This document shows, one piece after another, positions 33,027 to 40,231 of a stretch of 40,231 bases of DNA. The stretch covers positions 1 through 40,231 of the forward strand of contig NZ_JACHYE010000020.1 of NCBI RefSeq assembly GCF_014192645.1, in the 5' to 3' direction. The notes below the pieces were generated by a model. It ran no database searches. It saw only the letters and a program-made list of their open reading frames with translations, and was not told the origin of the DNA. The translations under genes were made by a program, and so were the position numbers. The stretch's first letter is position 1; each line of letters opens with the position of its first letter. This stretch comes from Herbaspirillum sp. Sphag64 (GTDB lineage: Bacteria; Pseudomonadota; Gammaproteobacteria; Burkholderiales; Burkholderiaceae_D).

Positions 33027-33332
33027 TTACCAGCTAGCTTTTGTCAAACCCGGAATTTCGCCACGCATGGCGATTTCACGGACCTTAATACGACCCAAAC
33101 CGAATTTACGGAATGTGCCACGAGGACGACCTGTCAGTGCGCAACGGTTACGTTGGCGAGTCGGAGCCGAGTTACGTGGCAGCGCTTGCAACTTCAGACG
33201 CGCTTCGTAACGTTCTTCTTCCGACTTGGATTGGTCGTCGATAATAGCCTTCAACTCAGCGCGCTTGCCGGCGTATTTCTTTACCAGATCTGCACGCTTT
33301 TGTTCACGGTTAATCAGTGCCAGTTTTGCCAT
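33027..33332 (-). CDS. rpsN: 30S ribosomal protein S14 (zinc-free long form)
   Basis: A 101-residue S14, the long form without the CxxC pairs of the zinc type. It opens [20 protein letters not shown] and ends [16 protein letters not shown] ([20 protein letters not shown]), KASW. It is in the head of the 30S subunit. It follows rplE by 7 bp. Confidence 0.98.
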   Translation of the reverse strand: MAKLALINREQKRADLVKKYAGKRAELKAIIDDQSKSEEERYEARLKLQALPRNSAPTRQRNRCALTGRPRGTFRKFGLGRIKVREIAMRGEIPGLTKASW

Positions 33333-33339
33333 GGCAGCC

Positions 33340-33879
33340 TCAGTTTCTGAACGGAAATTTAAATGCGGCGAGGAGCGCTTTGGCTTCTTCGTCGGTCTTC
33401 GCGGTAGTCGTGATGCTGATATTCAGACCACGCAGCGCATCGATTTTGTCATATTCAATTTCGGGAAAAATGATTTGCTCTTTCACACCGATATTGTAGT
33501 TACCACGACCATCGAATGCACGACCAGAGACACCACGGAAGTCACGCACACGTGGCAGAGCCACGGTGATGAAACGATCCAGGAACTCGTACATCTGGGC
33601 GCCACGCAGGGTCACCATGCAACCAATTGGGTAGCCTTCACGGATCTTGAAACCCGCAATCGCCTTACGCGCCTTGGTCACGACCGGCTTTTGACCAGCA
33701 ATCTTGGTCAGGTCGCCGACAGCGTGCTCGATGATTTTCTTATCCGCAACAGCTTCCGACAGACCCATGTTCAATGTGATCTTCAGAATGCGCGGAACTT
33801 CCATTACCGACTTATAAGCGTACTTAGCAGTCAAGTCGGCAACGACTTTTTCTTTATAGAACTCTTGGAGACGTGCCAT
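33340..33879 (-). CDS. rplE: 50S ribosomal protein L5
   Basis: A 179-residue L5, the same length as in E. coli. Motifs are [40 protein letters not shown] and the C-terminal [19 protein letters not shown]. It binds 5S rRNA and contacts P-site tRNA and S13. It follows rplX by 6 bp. Confidence 0.98.
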   Translation of the reverse strand: MARLQEFYKEKVVADLTAKYAYKSVMEVPRILKITLNMGLSEAVADKKIIEHAVGDLTKIAGQKPVVTKARKAIAGFKIREGYPIGCMVTLRGAQMYEFLDRFITVALPRVRDFRGVSGRAFDGRGNYNIGVKEQIIFPEIEYDKIDALRGLNISITTTAKTDEEAKALLAAFKFPFRN

Positions 33880-33885
33880 GATCTA

Positions 33886-34200
33886 TTAAACCTTAACAAC
33901 TTCGCCGCTGGATTTGTAAGCGCGAACTTTCTTGCCGTCCACTTCCTTGAAACCCACACGATCTGCCTTGCCGGATGCTGCGTTGAACAACGCAATATTC
34001 GACACATGAATTGGCATCAGCTTATCGACGATGCCGCCAGTTGCACCAGTCATTGGATTAGGCTTGGTCGCTTTTTTAGCAACGTTGACGCCTTCAACAA
34101 CAACGTAATCAGCGCTAACACGCTGAGTTACCACACCGCGCTTACCTTTATCCTTACCGGTCAGCACGATGACTTCATCGTTCTTACGAATCTTTCCCAT
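33886..34200 (-). CDS. rplX: 50S ribosomal protein L24
   Basis: A 104-residue L24, as in E. coli. The KOW motif is [17 protein letters not shown] (about residues 8-24). The start ATG at 34200 has AGGAG five bases upstream; a GTG two codons earlier overlaps that site and is unlikely. L24 is an assembly initiator of the 50S subunit. It lies 9 bp after rplN. Confidence 0.98.
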   Translation of the reverse strand: MGKIRKNDEVIVLTGKDKGKRGVVTQRVSADYVVVEGVNVAKKATKPNPMTGATGGIVDKLMPIHVSNIALFNAASGKADRVGFKEVDGKKVRAYKSSGEVVKV

Positions 34201-34209
34201 GACCACTCC

Positions 34210-34578
34210 TTACAGAACTTCAGGCGCCAGAGAGACGATCTTCATGAAGCGCTCTGTACGCAGCTCACGAGTAACTGGCCCGAAAATACGGGTACCGATT
34301 GGCTCCAGCTTGGCATTCAGCAAGACAGCAGCATTGCCATCAAACTTCACCAGGGAACCATCCTGACGACGCACGCCCTTAGCGGTACGAACGACGACAG
34401 CATTGTAAATTTCACCTTTTTTGACGCGGCCACGTGGGGCTGCGCTCTTGACGGTAACTTTAATCACGTCACCGATGCCTGCGTAACGGCGCTTGGAACC
34501 ACCCAAGACTTTGATGCACAAAACTTCGCGCGCACCAGTGTTGTCGGCCACTTCGAGCCGGCTTTCAGTTTGAATCAT
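34210..34578 (-). CDS. rplN: 50S ribosomal protein L14
   Basis: A 122-residue L14 (E. coli 123), [20 protein letters not shown], with [20 protein letters not shown] and [20 protein letters not shown]. It takes part in inter-subunit bridges. It is the first gene of the spc operon and follows a 202-bp gap after rpsQ that holds a hairpin, so it probably has its own promoter there, although no good -35/-10 pair was found. Confidence 0.98.
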   Translation of the reverse strand: MIQTESRLEVADNTGAREVLCIKVLGGSKRRYAGIGDVIKVTVKSAAPRGRVKKGEIYNAVVVRTAKGVRRQDGSLVKFDGNAAVLLNAKLEPIGTRIFGPVTRELRTERFMKIVSLAPEVL

Positions 34579-34738
34579 GATATTTTCTTTCCCAACTTAA
34601 TCCGCTCAAATCACACAATGTGAATCGCGGTCAGTCTTGGTCCTGTTAGCAAGCGAACTCGCTAGTTAGGGGACGATTAAGCTACGTAACTACTATTTGC
34701 CTCTCCCTCTCGACAAACATCACGAATCAAGAGAAGAG

Positions 34739-34766
34739 CTCAGCATTATGGCACCATAATGCTGAG
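34739..34766 (-). terminator. Hairpin between the S10 and spc operons (after rpsQ)
   Basis: A perfect 12-bp stem, CTCAGCATTATG (34739-34750) and CATAATGCTGAG (34755-34766), has a GCAC loop. It starts 15 bp past the rpsQ stop. The minus-strand tail CTCTTCTCTTG is pyrimidine-rich but not a pure T-run. It probably ends or dampens the S10 transcript before rplN. The rest of the 202-bp gap (34579-34738) shows no gene. Confidence 0.6.
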
Positions 34767-34780
34767 TCAGCAAGCACTAC

Positions 34781-35053
34781 TTAAACGATTTGTGCCACTT
34801 GTACCACACGTGTCACGCTCCAAGCTTTTGTCTTGGAGATTGGACGACCTTCTTGAATCTCAACGGTGTCGCCCATTTTTGCTTGGTTCGACTCGTCGTG
34901 TGCATGGTACTTATTGGTGCGCACGATGATCTTGCCGTACAGCGGGTGCTTGACGTGACGCTCGATCAGCACGGTTACAGTCTTATCCATTTTGTCGGAC
35001 ACAACCTTGCCAATCAGCGTGCGCTTGAGCGCTTGTTTCACTTGATCGTTCAT
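34781..35053 (-). CDS. rpsQ: 30S ribosomal protein S17
   Basis: A 90-residue S17 (E. coli 84). The OB-fold core is [20 protein letters not shown], then [20 protein letters not shown] and [15 protein letters not shown]. Its ATG overlaps the rpmC stop by four bases (ATGA). It is the last gene of the S10 operon. Confidence 0.98.
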   Translation of the reverse strand: MNDQVKQALKRTLIGKVVSDKMDKTVTVLIERHVKHPLYGKIIVRTNKYHAHDESNQAKMGDTVEIQEGRPISKTKAWSVTRVVQVAQIV

Positions 35054-35241
35054 TGTTGACCCTTCGAATTGATGACTGTCTTAACACGTGCGATGTCGCG
35101 ACGCACTTTCTTCAGTTGCGCGGTATTGTTCAGTTGCTGCGTAGCCACTTGCATGCGCAAGCTGAATTGAGCCTTCAACAGCTCTTTCAGTTCTTTGGCC
35201 AACGCCTCTTCGTCTTTACCACGGAGTTCAGATGCTTTCAT
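35050..35241 (-). CDS. rpmC: 50S ribosomal protein L29
   Basis: A 63-residue L29, as in E. coli: [20 protein letters not shown], with [20 protein letters not shown] and [12 protein letters not shown]. It sits at the exit tunnel beside L23. It lies between rplP and rpsQ and overlaps rpsQ. Confidence 0.98.
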   Translation of the reverse strand: MKASELRGKDEEALAKELKELLKAQFSLRMQVATQQLNNTAQLKKVRRDIARVKTVINSKGQQ

Positions 35242-35253
35242 ATTCCGCTCCTA

Positions 35254-35673
35254 TTATTGACCGACTTGACGAACAACAAAAGTCGTCGACAACGGCAATT
35301 TGGCTGCTGCCAAGCGGAACGCTTCACGCGCCAGAGCTTCGTCAACACCGTCCATCTCATACAGCATCTTACCTGGCTGGATTTCAGCCACGTAGTATTC
35401 TGGATTACCCTTACCATTACCCATACGCACTTCAGCAGGCTTTTGGGAAATTGGCTTGTCCGGGAAAACGCGAATCCAGATACGACCGCCACGCTTGATG
35501 TGACGAGTCATAGCACGACGAGCGGCTTCGATCTGACGTGCCGTGATACGACCACGACCAACTGCCTTCAGACCGAATTCACCAAACGATACCGCTGTAC
35601 CGCGCGAGTGCGAGATACCGGTATTGCGACCCTTTTGTTCTTTACGATATTTTCTACGTGCTGGTTGCAGCAT
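35254..35673 (-). CDS. rplP: 50S ribosomal protein L16
   Basis: A 139-residue L16 (E. coli 136), [20 protein letters not shown]. It includes [20 protein letters not shown] and [20 protein letters not shown], then [20 protein letters not shown]. It organises the A-site tRNA region of the 50S subunit. It is 2 bp from rpsC. Confidence 0.98.
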   Translation of the reverse strand: MLQPARRKYRKEQKGRNTGISHSRGTAVSFGEFGLKAVGRGRITARQIEAARRAMTRHIKRGGRIWIRVFPDKPISQKPAEVRMGNGKGNPEYYVAEIQPGKMLYEMDGVDEALAREAFRLAAAKLPLSTTFVVRQVGQ

Positions 35674-35675
35674 GA

Positions 35676-36491
35676 TTATTCTCCTGCTTTCTCAGCCGAC
35701 ACACCGGCATCGGCAGCTTGACGTGGAGCACGCTTGGCACCCGCACCTGCTGGAGCACCAGTCTTCGAACGAGGACGAGCACCTGGCTTGCCATCGTCAC
35801 GACGTGGACCGCGACGCTTCTTATCGTCTTCTGGCTCACCAACCAATACTGGTGCATCACCATTTGCCAGACGATCGCCCTTGTAAACCCAAACCTTGAT
35901 ACCGATGATGCCATAGGTGGTTTGTGCTTCGCCGAAACCATAATCGATATCTGCGCGCAGGGTATGCAGAGGCACACGGCCTTCGCGATACCACTCCTTA
36001 CGAGCGATTTCGATACCGTTCAAACGACCAGACGACATGATCTTGATACCTTGCGCACCCAAACGCATTGCGTTCTGCATCGCACGCTTCATGGCGCGAC
36101 GGAACATGATACGTTTTTCGAGCTGCTGGGCGATCGAGTCAGCGATCAGTTGCGCATCGGCTTCCGGCTTGCGGATTTCTTCAATGTTGACGTGCACAGG
36201 CACGCCCATCAACTTGCCGAGTGCAGACTTCAACACTTCGATGTCTTCACCCTTCTTGCCAATCACAACGCCTGGACGGGAGCTGTAAATGGTAATGCGG
36301 GCATTCTTGGCTGGACGCTCAATAACGACGCGGCCGACCGAAGCGTTTTTCAGTTTGGTCTTCAGGTAAGCACGAACCTTCAGATCTTCGTTGAGCATTT
36401 CGGCAAAATTGTTATTGCCTGCATACCAACGTGATCCCCAGTTGCGTGTCACCGCCAGACGGAAACCGGTTGGATGAATCTTCTGTCCCAT
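35676..36491 (-). CDS. rpsC: 30S ribosomal protein S3 with extended C-terminal tail
   Basis: A 271-residue S3 (E. coli 233). It opens [20 protein letters not shown], has the KH-domain loop [18 protein letters not shown] (about 75-92), and a C-terminal domain with [20 protein letters not shown]. From about residue 216 a low-complexity Arg/Lys/Ala/Pro tail follows ([20 protein letters not shown] and beyond), about 40 residues longer than in E. coli; similar tails occur in other betaproteobacteria. S3 lines the mRNA entry channel and has helicase activity with S4. Confidence 0.98.
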   Translation of the reverse strand: MGQKIHPTGFRLAVTRNWGSRWYAGNNNFAEMLNEDLKVRAYLKTKLKNASVGRVVIERPAKNARITIYSSRPGVVIGKKGEDIEVLKSALGKLMGVPVHVNIEEIRKPEADAQLIADSIAQQLEKRIMFRRAMKRAMQNAMRLGAQGIKIMSSGRLNGIEIARKEWYREGRVPLHTLRADIDYGFGEAQTTYGIIGIKVWVYKGDRLANGDAPVLVGEPEDDKKRRGPRRDDGKPGARPRSKTGAPAGAGAKRAPRQAADAGVSAEKAGE

Positions 36492-36500
36492 CGTGACTCC

Positions 36501-36833
36501 TTAGTTTCCGACAGTCACGTAAATGTGACACGATTGCTTGGAAATACGATCACCACGGCCCTTAGCACGCGCTGTGAAGCGCTTGAGAACCGTACCCTTT
36601 TCCACATAAATAGTCTTGACCTTGAGCTCGTCAATGTCGGCGCCATCATTGTGTTCGGCGTTCGCAATCGCGGACTCCAGAACCTTCTTGATGATGACCG
36701 CACCCTTTTTAGGGCTGAAGGCCAAGATATTCAGTGCTTGATCAACTTTTTTGCCGCGGATCAGGTCTGCAACCAGACGGCCCTTTTGAGCCGACAGATG
36801 CACACCACGCAGAGTAGCTTTAGTTTCCATCAT
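36501..36833 (-). CDS. rplV: 50S ribosomal protein L22
   Basis: A 110-residue L22, as in E. coli. Motifs are [40 protein letters not shown] and the tunnel-reaching loop [20 protein letters not shown]. Two ATGs lie in a row (36833 and 36830); AAGG upstream fits the second slightly better, a one-residue question. It lines the exit tunnel. Confidence 0.98.
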   Translation of the reverse strand: MMETKATLRGVHLSAQKGRLVADLIRGKKVDQALNILAFSPKKGAVIIKKVLESAIANAEHNDGADIDELKVKTIYVEKGTVLKRFTARAKGRGDRISKQSCHIYVTVGN

Positions 36834-36839
36834 AGGACC

Positions 36840-37115
36840 TTATTTCTTCGCCTTCTTGTCCGCAGCGTGACCCTTGAACGTACGGGTCAGCGCGAACTCG
36901 CCGAGTTTATGACCAACCATGTTTTCGGAAACATAAACAGGCACGTGTTGCTTGCCGTTATGTACCGCGATCGTCAGGCCGATGAAGTCTGGCATGATGG
37001 TCGAACGACGGGACCAAGTCTTGATTGGCTTCTTGTCTTTAGTCGCTTGAGCAGCCTCTACCTTTTTGACCAGGTGAGCGTCGCAGAATGGACCTTTTTT
37101 CAATGAACGTGTCAT
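36840..37115 (-). CDS. rpsS: 30S ribosomal protein S19
   Basis: A 91-residue S19 (E. coli 92): [20 protein letters not shown], with [20 protein letters not shown] and [20 protein letters not shown]. It sits in the 30S head and contacts tRNA and S13. It is 9 bp after rplB and 6 bp before rplV. Confidence 0.98.
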   Translation of the reverse strand: MTRSLKKGPFCDAHLVKKVEAAQATKDKKPIKTWSRRSTIMPDFIGLTIAVHNGKQHVPVYVSENMVGHKLGEFALTRTFKGHAADKKAKK

Positions 37116-37124
37116 GTTTTATCC

Positions 37125-37952
37125 TTATTTCTTACCGCGGCGCGAGACAATCATGGAAGTCGTACGCTTGTTGCTGCGTGTCTTCTTGCCCTTAGTCTGC
37201 TGGCCCCATGGCGAAACTGGATGACGACCTGCTGCAGTCTTACCTTCACCACCACCGTGCGGGTGATCGATCGGATTCATGACCACACCACGCACTGTCG
37301 GGCGAACACCACGCCAGCGCATTGCACCAGCCTTACCAATCTTGCGCAGATTGTGCTCACCGTTACCGACTTCACCGATAGTCGCGCGGCATTCGATATG
37401 AATGCGGCGCACTTCACCGGAGCGCAGACGCACCTGAGCGTAAGTACCTTCACGTGCCATCAGCACAACTGCAGCGCCTGCTGTACGAGCGATCTGAGCA
37501 CCCTTGCCTGGCAACATTTCCACGCAGTGGATAGTGGTACCAACAGGGATATTACGGATCGGCAGCGCGTTACCTGACTTGATCGGCGCTTCAGAACCAC
37601 TAACCAGTTGATCGCCAACAGCAACGCCCTTCGGCGCGATGATGTACTTGCGCTCACCGTCTGCATAGCACAACAGTGCAATGTGCGCAGTACGGTTCGG
37701 GTCGTATTCGATACGCTCGACCTTGGCAACAATACCGTCCTTGTTACGACGGAAGTCGATAACACGGTAATGTTGCTTGTGGCCACCGCCAATATGACGG
37801 GTGGTGATATGACCATTGTTGTTACGACCAGCGGTCTTGTTTTTCTTTTCAACCAGACCGGCAAATGGACGGCCCTTGTACAGGTCGCTATTAACGACCT
37901 TGACCATACCGCGCCGACCAGGCGAGGTTGGCTTCACTTTTACGAGTGCCAT
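37125..37952 (-). CDS. rplB: 50S ribosomal protein L2
   Basis: A 275-residue L2 (E. coli 273). Motifs are [20 protein letters not shown] and the peptidyl-transferase-proximal [20 protein letters not shown], with the conserved His. Its start overlaps the rplW stop by one base (TAATG). It is one of the primary 23S rRNA binders needed for subunit association and peptidyl transfer. Confidence 0.99.
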   Translation of the reverse strand: MALVKVKPTSPGRRGMVKVVNSDLYKGRPFAGLVEKKNKTAGRNNNGHITTRHIGGGHKQHYRVIDFRRNKDGIVAKVERIEYDPNRTAHIALLCYADGERKYIIAPKGVAVGDQLVSGSEAPIKSGNALPIRNIPVGTTIHCVEMLPGKGAQIARTAGAAVVLMAREGTYAQVRLRSGEVRRIHIECRATIGEVGNGEHNLRKIGKAGAMRWRGVRPTVRGVVMNPIDHPHGGGEGKTAAGRHPVSPWGQQTKGKKTRSNKRTTSMIVSRRGKK

Positions 37953-38266
37953 TATTTAGCCTCCTCGGTGAAGTTGATTTCTTGGCCAGGCTTCAGGCTG
38001 ACAAATGCGCGACGGGTATGGTTACGACGACCGACCGAACGACCGGAGCGCTTTTGCTTACCTTGGCGATTGGCGACCTGAACCGACTCCACTTCGACTT
38101 TGAACAGCAGTTCAACCGCAGCCTTGACTTCCAGCTTGGTTGCATCTTTCGTCACCAGAAAAACGACTTGTTCGTTCTTCTCGGCAACGAAGGTTGCTTT
38201 TTCAGAGATCACTGGTGCCAGCAGCACTTTCATCAAGCGCTCTTCGCTATGTTTAATTGCGTTCAT
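37952..38266 (-). CDS. rplW: 50S ribosomal protein L23
   Basis: A 104-residue L23 (E. coli 100), [20 protein letters not shown], with the rRNA-binding loop [20 protein letters not shown]. It stands at the tunnel exit and docks trigger factor and SRP. It overlaps rplD by four bases and rplB by one. Confidence 0.98.
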   Translation of the reverse strand: MNAIKHSEERLMKVLLAPVISEKATFVAEKNEQVVFLVTKDATKLEVKAAVELLFKVEVESVQVANRQGKQKRSGRSVGRRNHTRRAFVSLKPGQEINFTEEAK

Positions 38267-38883
38267 GCCAGCAACTCCTCAATCTTTGCCAGTGCTTGCT
38301 TGGTGATCAGCACTTTCTTGTAGAACACCAAAGAAACTGGATCAGCTTGACGTGGCTCAACAACCAGCACGTTCGGCAGATTGCGCGATGCCAACAGCAG
38401 GTTTTCTTCCAGGTTGTCAGTGATGACCAGCACGGAATCCAGACCCATAACCTTCAGCTTTTCAGACAACAGCTTGGTCTTCGGGGCTTCGACCGAGAAG
38501 TTCTCGACGATCGACAGACGGCCTTCGCGTGCCAACTGAGACAGGATCGAGCAGATACCTGCGCGATACATCTTCTTGTTGACCTTGTGCGAGAAGTTTT
38601 CGTCAGGCGAATTCGGGAAAATACGACCACCGCCGCGCCACAGTGGCGACGACGACATACCAGCACGTGCACGGCCAGTACCCTTTTGACGCCATGGCTT
38701 CTTGGTTGTGTGATGCACTTCTTCACGGTCTTTTTGCTTGCGGTTACCGCTGCGAGCATTGGCTTGGTAAGCCACGACGACCTGGTGAATCAGGGCTTCA
38801 TTGTAATCACGACCAAAAATGGTATCAGGAGCAGCGACGTTCGATGCAGCTTGACCTTGATCATTCAGGAGCTTGAGTTCCAT
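38263..38883 (-). CDS. rplD: 50S ribosomal protein L4
   Basis: A 206-residue L4 (E. coli 201). The tunnel loop includes [20 protein letters not shown] and [20 protein letters not shown]. In E. coli L4 also represses the S10 operon through the mRNA leader; here the obvious candidate leader is the region just upstream of rplC (39544-39650). It is 3 bp after rplC and coupled to rplW. Confidence 0.98.
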   Translation of the reverse strand: MELKLLNDQGQAASNVAAPDTIFGRDYNEALIHQVVVAYQANARSGNRKQKDREEVHHTTKKPWRQKGTGRARAGMSSSPLWRGGGRIFPNSPDENFSHKVNKKMYRAGICSILSQLAREGRLSIVENFSVEAPKTKLLSEKLKVMGLDSVLVITDNLEENLLLASRNLPNVLVVEPRQADPVSLVFYKKVLITKQALAKIEELLA

Positions 38884-38886
38884 GAA

Positions 38887-39543
38887 TTAGGCTCCCTTCT
38901 TGACTTTGACTTTAACAGCAGGCGACACGATCACTTGACCGTTCTTTGCACCAGGAACTGCACCCTTGACCAGCAGCAATTGACGCTCAGCGTCGATGCG
39001 GGCAATTTCGAGGTTTTGTACTGTGCAGGTAACGTCACCCAGATGACCAGTCATGCGCTTACCAGGGAACACGCGACCTGGATCCTGCGCCATACCAATC
39101 GAACCTGGCACGTTATGCGAACGGGAGTTACCGTGGGAAGCACGACCGGATGCAAAGTTGTAACGCTTGATGGTACCAGCGTAGCCCTTACCGATAGACA
39201 CGCCTTGCACGTCCACCTTTTGACCAGCTTCAAACAGGCTGGCTGCGACGACGTCGCCGGCTTTCAACTCAGCAGCCTTGGCTGCGTCGATACGGAATTC
39301 TTTCAGAACGGTCCCAGCTTCTACGCCAGCTTTAGCATAGTGGCCGGCTGCAGCTTTAGTCACACGGGAGGCGCGACGCTGACCGAATGCGACCTGAACA
39401 GCGGAATAACCATCCACTTCAGGTGTTTTGATTTGAGTCACGCGGTTGTTCGACACATCCAGCACGGTTACAGGAATTGAATCCCCGTCTTCCGTGAAGA
39501 TACGCATCATACCAACCTTACGACCTACAAGGCCCAGGCTCAT
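38887..39543 (-). CDS. rplC: 50S ribosomal protein L3
   Basis: A 218-residue L3 (E. coli 209). The start at 39543 ([20 protein letters not shown]) has GGAG about seven bases upstream; six earlier in-frame codons are not L3-like. The loop [20 protein letters not shown] contains the glutamine methylated by PrmB in E. coli (position inferred by alignment). It is preceded by its own promoter-like pair and a hairpin, so it heads a transcription unit. Confidence 0.98.
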   Translation of the reverse strand: MSLGLVGRKVGMMRIFTEDGDSIPVTVLDVSNNRVTQIKTPEVDGYSAVQVAFGQRRASRVTKAAAGHYAKAGVEAGTVLKEFRIDAAKAAELKAGDVVAASLFEAGQKVDVQGVSIGKGYAGTIKRYNFASGRASHGNSRSHNVPGSIGMAQDPGRVFPGKRMTGHLGDVTCTVQNLEIARIDAERQLLLVKGAVPGAKNGQVIVSPAVKVKVKKGA

Positions 39544-39605
39544 TGTTTTCTCCATTCCCACCTGCGATTGGGCGGGGCTGATGTTTGTACAACTAAAATA
39601 TGCAA

Positions 39606-39635
39606 AGTCGCGATGACCATATGACCATCACGACT
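39606..39635 (-). other. Hairpin in the rplC leader
   Basis: AGTCGCGATG (39606-39615) pairs with CATCACGACT (39626-39635), nine pairs and one C-A mismatch, around a 10-nt loop containing CATATG. The minus-strand tail TTTGCATATTTT is T-rich. It lies within the leader that would be made from the promoter at 39651-39679 and ends 63 bp before rplC: a candidate attenuator or L4-binding site. Confidence 0.5.
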
Positions 39636-39650
39636 CTACCGAAGCCGATC

Positions 39651-39679
39651 AGTATAACTGCTTAAATTTTTATTTGCAA
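39651..39679 (-). promoter_or_regulatory. Sigma70 promoter of the rplC-led S10 operon
   Basis: On the minus strand TTGCAA (39674-39679) and TATACT (39651-39656) are separated by exactly 17 bp of AT-rich DNA. It is the best promoter match I found in the window. It lies in the 204-bp gap between rpsJ and rplC and would start a leader of about 100 nt. Confidence 0.7.
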
Positions 39680-39747
39680 TACCCGACAGTGTCGTGGTAT
39701 GTCAGAAAATTGCCACAGCTTTACTTTTACAACACTCGCTACAGTGA

Positions 39748-40065
39748 TTATTGCAGCTTGATTTCTACATCGACGCCAGCTGGCAGATCCAGCTTCATCA
39801 ATGCATCAACAGTCTTGTCAGTTGGATCAACGATATCCATCAAACGTTGATGGGTACGAATTTCGAATTGATCACGCGAAGTCTTGTTGACGTGCGGGGA
39901 ACGCAGAACGTCGAAACGCTGGATGCGTGTTGGCAGCGGAACCGGACCCTTGACCACAGCGCCAGTGCGCTTTGCTGTATCGACGATTTCCAGTGCGGAC
40001 TGGTCGATCAGACGGTAGTCGAATGCCTTCAGGCGGATACGGATTTTTTGGCTAGGAGCGGACAT
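39748..40065 (-). CDS. rpsJ: 30S ribosomal protein S10
   Basis: A 105-residue S10 (E. coli 103): [20 protein letters not shown], with [20 protein letters not shown] and [20 protein letters not shown]. It works in the 30S head and, as NusE, with NusB in antitermination. It lies 74 bp after tuf and 204 bp before rplC, which has its own promoter, so it may be transcribed mainly with tuf as the end of the str operon. Confidence 0.98.
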   Translation of the reverse strand: MSAPSQKIRIRLKAFDYRLIDQSALEIVDTAKRTGAVVKGPVPLPTRIQRFDVLRSPHVNKTSRDQFEIRTHQRLMDIVDPTDKTVDALMKLDLPAGVDVEIKLQ

Positions 40066-40086
40066 GATTTTCCTTTAAAGAACGAA

Positions 40087-40109
40087 CCGCGGATGACCAT
40101 CATCCGCGG
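40087..40109 (-). terminator. Hairpin between tuf and rpsJ
   Basis: CCGCGGATGA (40087-40096) and TCATCCGCGG (40100-40109) pair perfectly around CCA. The minus-strand tail TTCGTTCTTT is only partly T-rich. It probably lets most, but not all, transcription pass from tuf to rpsJ. Confidence 0.55.
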
Positions 40110-40139
40110 CAATATTAGCTATTTGCTACCAACTACTTA

Positions 40140-40231
40140 TTACGCGTCAGGCAGGATGCTTGCAACAACGCCTGCACCAACAGTACGGCCGCCTTCACGA
40201 ATCGCGAAACGCAGACCTTCTTCCATCGCGA
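40140..40231 (-). CDS. tuf: Elongation factor Tu (partial, C-terminal end only)
   Basis: The last 29 or so codons, reading AMEEGLRFAIREGGRTVGAG and then VVASILPDA before a TAA. The first stretch is the invariant end of EF-Tu domain III. The final residues SILPDA differ from the common VAKI/VAKV ending and extend it slightly. EF-Tu delivers aminoacyl-tRNA. The gene continues beyond the right edge and precedes rpsJ. Confidence 0.97.
   Translation of the reverse strand, partial: AMEEGLRFAIREGGRTVGAGVVASILPDA

Noticed and set aside
33226..34623. Long plus-strand open frame (465 codons) opposite rpsN-rplE-rplX-rplN
   Set aside because: It lies entirely antisense to near-certain ribosomal protein genes, has no recognisable domain, and is a by-product of their biased codon use.
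34611..34623. TCACA-TTG-TGTGA dyad upstream of rplN (minus-strand reading), resembling CRP half-sites
   Set aside because: Half-sites are in inverted order with a 3-bp centre; a CRP site needs TGTGA first and 6 bp between, so it is not a CRP site.
38257..39480. Plus-strand open frame (407 codons) opposite rplD and rplC
   Set aside because: Antisense shadow of two ribosomal genes; His/Asn/Thr-rich composition with no ribosome site and no domain.

Overview
The window looks like core chromosome of a betaproteobacterium, most likely family Oxalobacteraceae (Herminiimonas/Janthinobacterium-like). Reasons: infA lies between secY and rpmJ in the ribosomal cluster, a ResB/CcsA cytochrome c maturation locus with a cytochrome c4 gene lies next to engB, gpmA-envC-ctpA is divergent from rhodanese-grxC-secB-gpsA, DksA has the single-cysteine form, and HemB is the Mg-type. 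The family assignment is inferred from gene order and protein style, not from a search.

Layout. (1) 1-4386: an amino-acid catabolic island on the minus strand. It holds a branched-chain-type periplasmic binding protein, a Cys/Thr proline-racemase-family enzyme (predicted trans-3-hydroxy-L-proline dehydratase), an ornithine-cyclodeaminase-family enzyme (predicted delta1-pyrroline-2-carboxylate reductase) and a LivH-type permease cut by the left edge. A divergent Lrp/AsnC regulator faces it. (2) 4497-10084, minus strand: dksA with a long leader, moeB, and the operon gpmA-envC-ctpA. (3) 10183-13200, plus strand: rhodanese, grxC, secB, an SH3-domain exported protein and gpsA. (4) 13266-18163, minus strand: a small unknown protein, an AT-rich non-coding stretch with nested dyads, then ccsA/ccsB-type, resB and cytochrome c4 genes. 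(5) 18434-20458, plus strand: engB and hemB, separated by a strongly structured spacer that ends in a minus-strand terminator with no gene in front of it. (6) 20538-25280, minus strand: alpha-ketoglutaric semialdehyde dehydrogenase, a 1-Cys peroxiredoxin, dsbD and cutA. (7) 25477-40231, minus strand: the complete S10, spc and alpha ribosomal operons in the order tuf, rpsJ, rplC-D-W-B, rpsS, rplV, rpsC, rplP, rpmC, rpsQ, rplN-X-E, rpsN, rpsH, rplF-R, rpsE, rpmD, rplO, secY, infA, rpmJ, rpsM, rpsK, rpsD, rpoA, rplQ. The 37-codon rpmJ is included.

How the genes work together. The first island would import a proline-like amino acid and convert trans-3-hydroxy-L-proline to proline in two steps. 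The envelope genes (envC, ctpA, secB, dsbD, gpsA) and haem/cytochrome genes (hemB, resB, ccsA, cytochrome c4, dsbD) are housekeeping. The ribosomal cluster is conventional in gene order but is punctuated by hairpins and terminators at tuf|rpsJ, rpsQ|rplN, rpsK|rpsD, rpsD|rpoA, rpoA|rplQ and after rplQ. A well-formed sigma70 promoter precedes rplC.

No phage, insertion sequence, CRISPR array, tRNA or rRNA gene was seen. I found no clearly new multi-gene system. The observations most worth testing are the hydroxyproline island, the candidate small RNA and G-quadruplex between engB and hemB, the nested dyads at 13.65-13.79 kb, the dksA leader without an ATG start, and the leaders inside the ribosomal operons.
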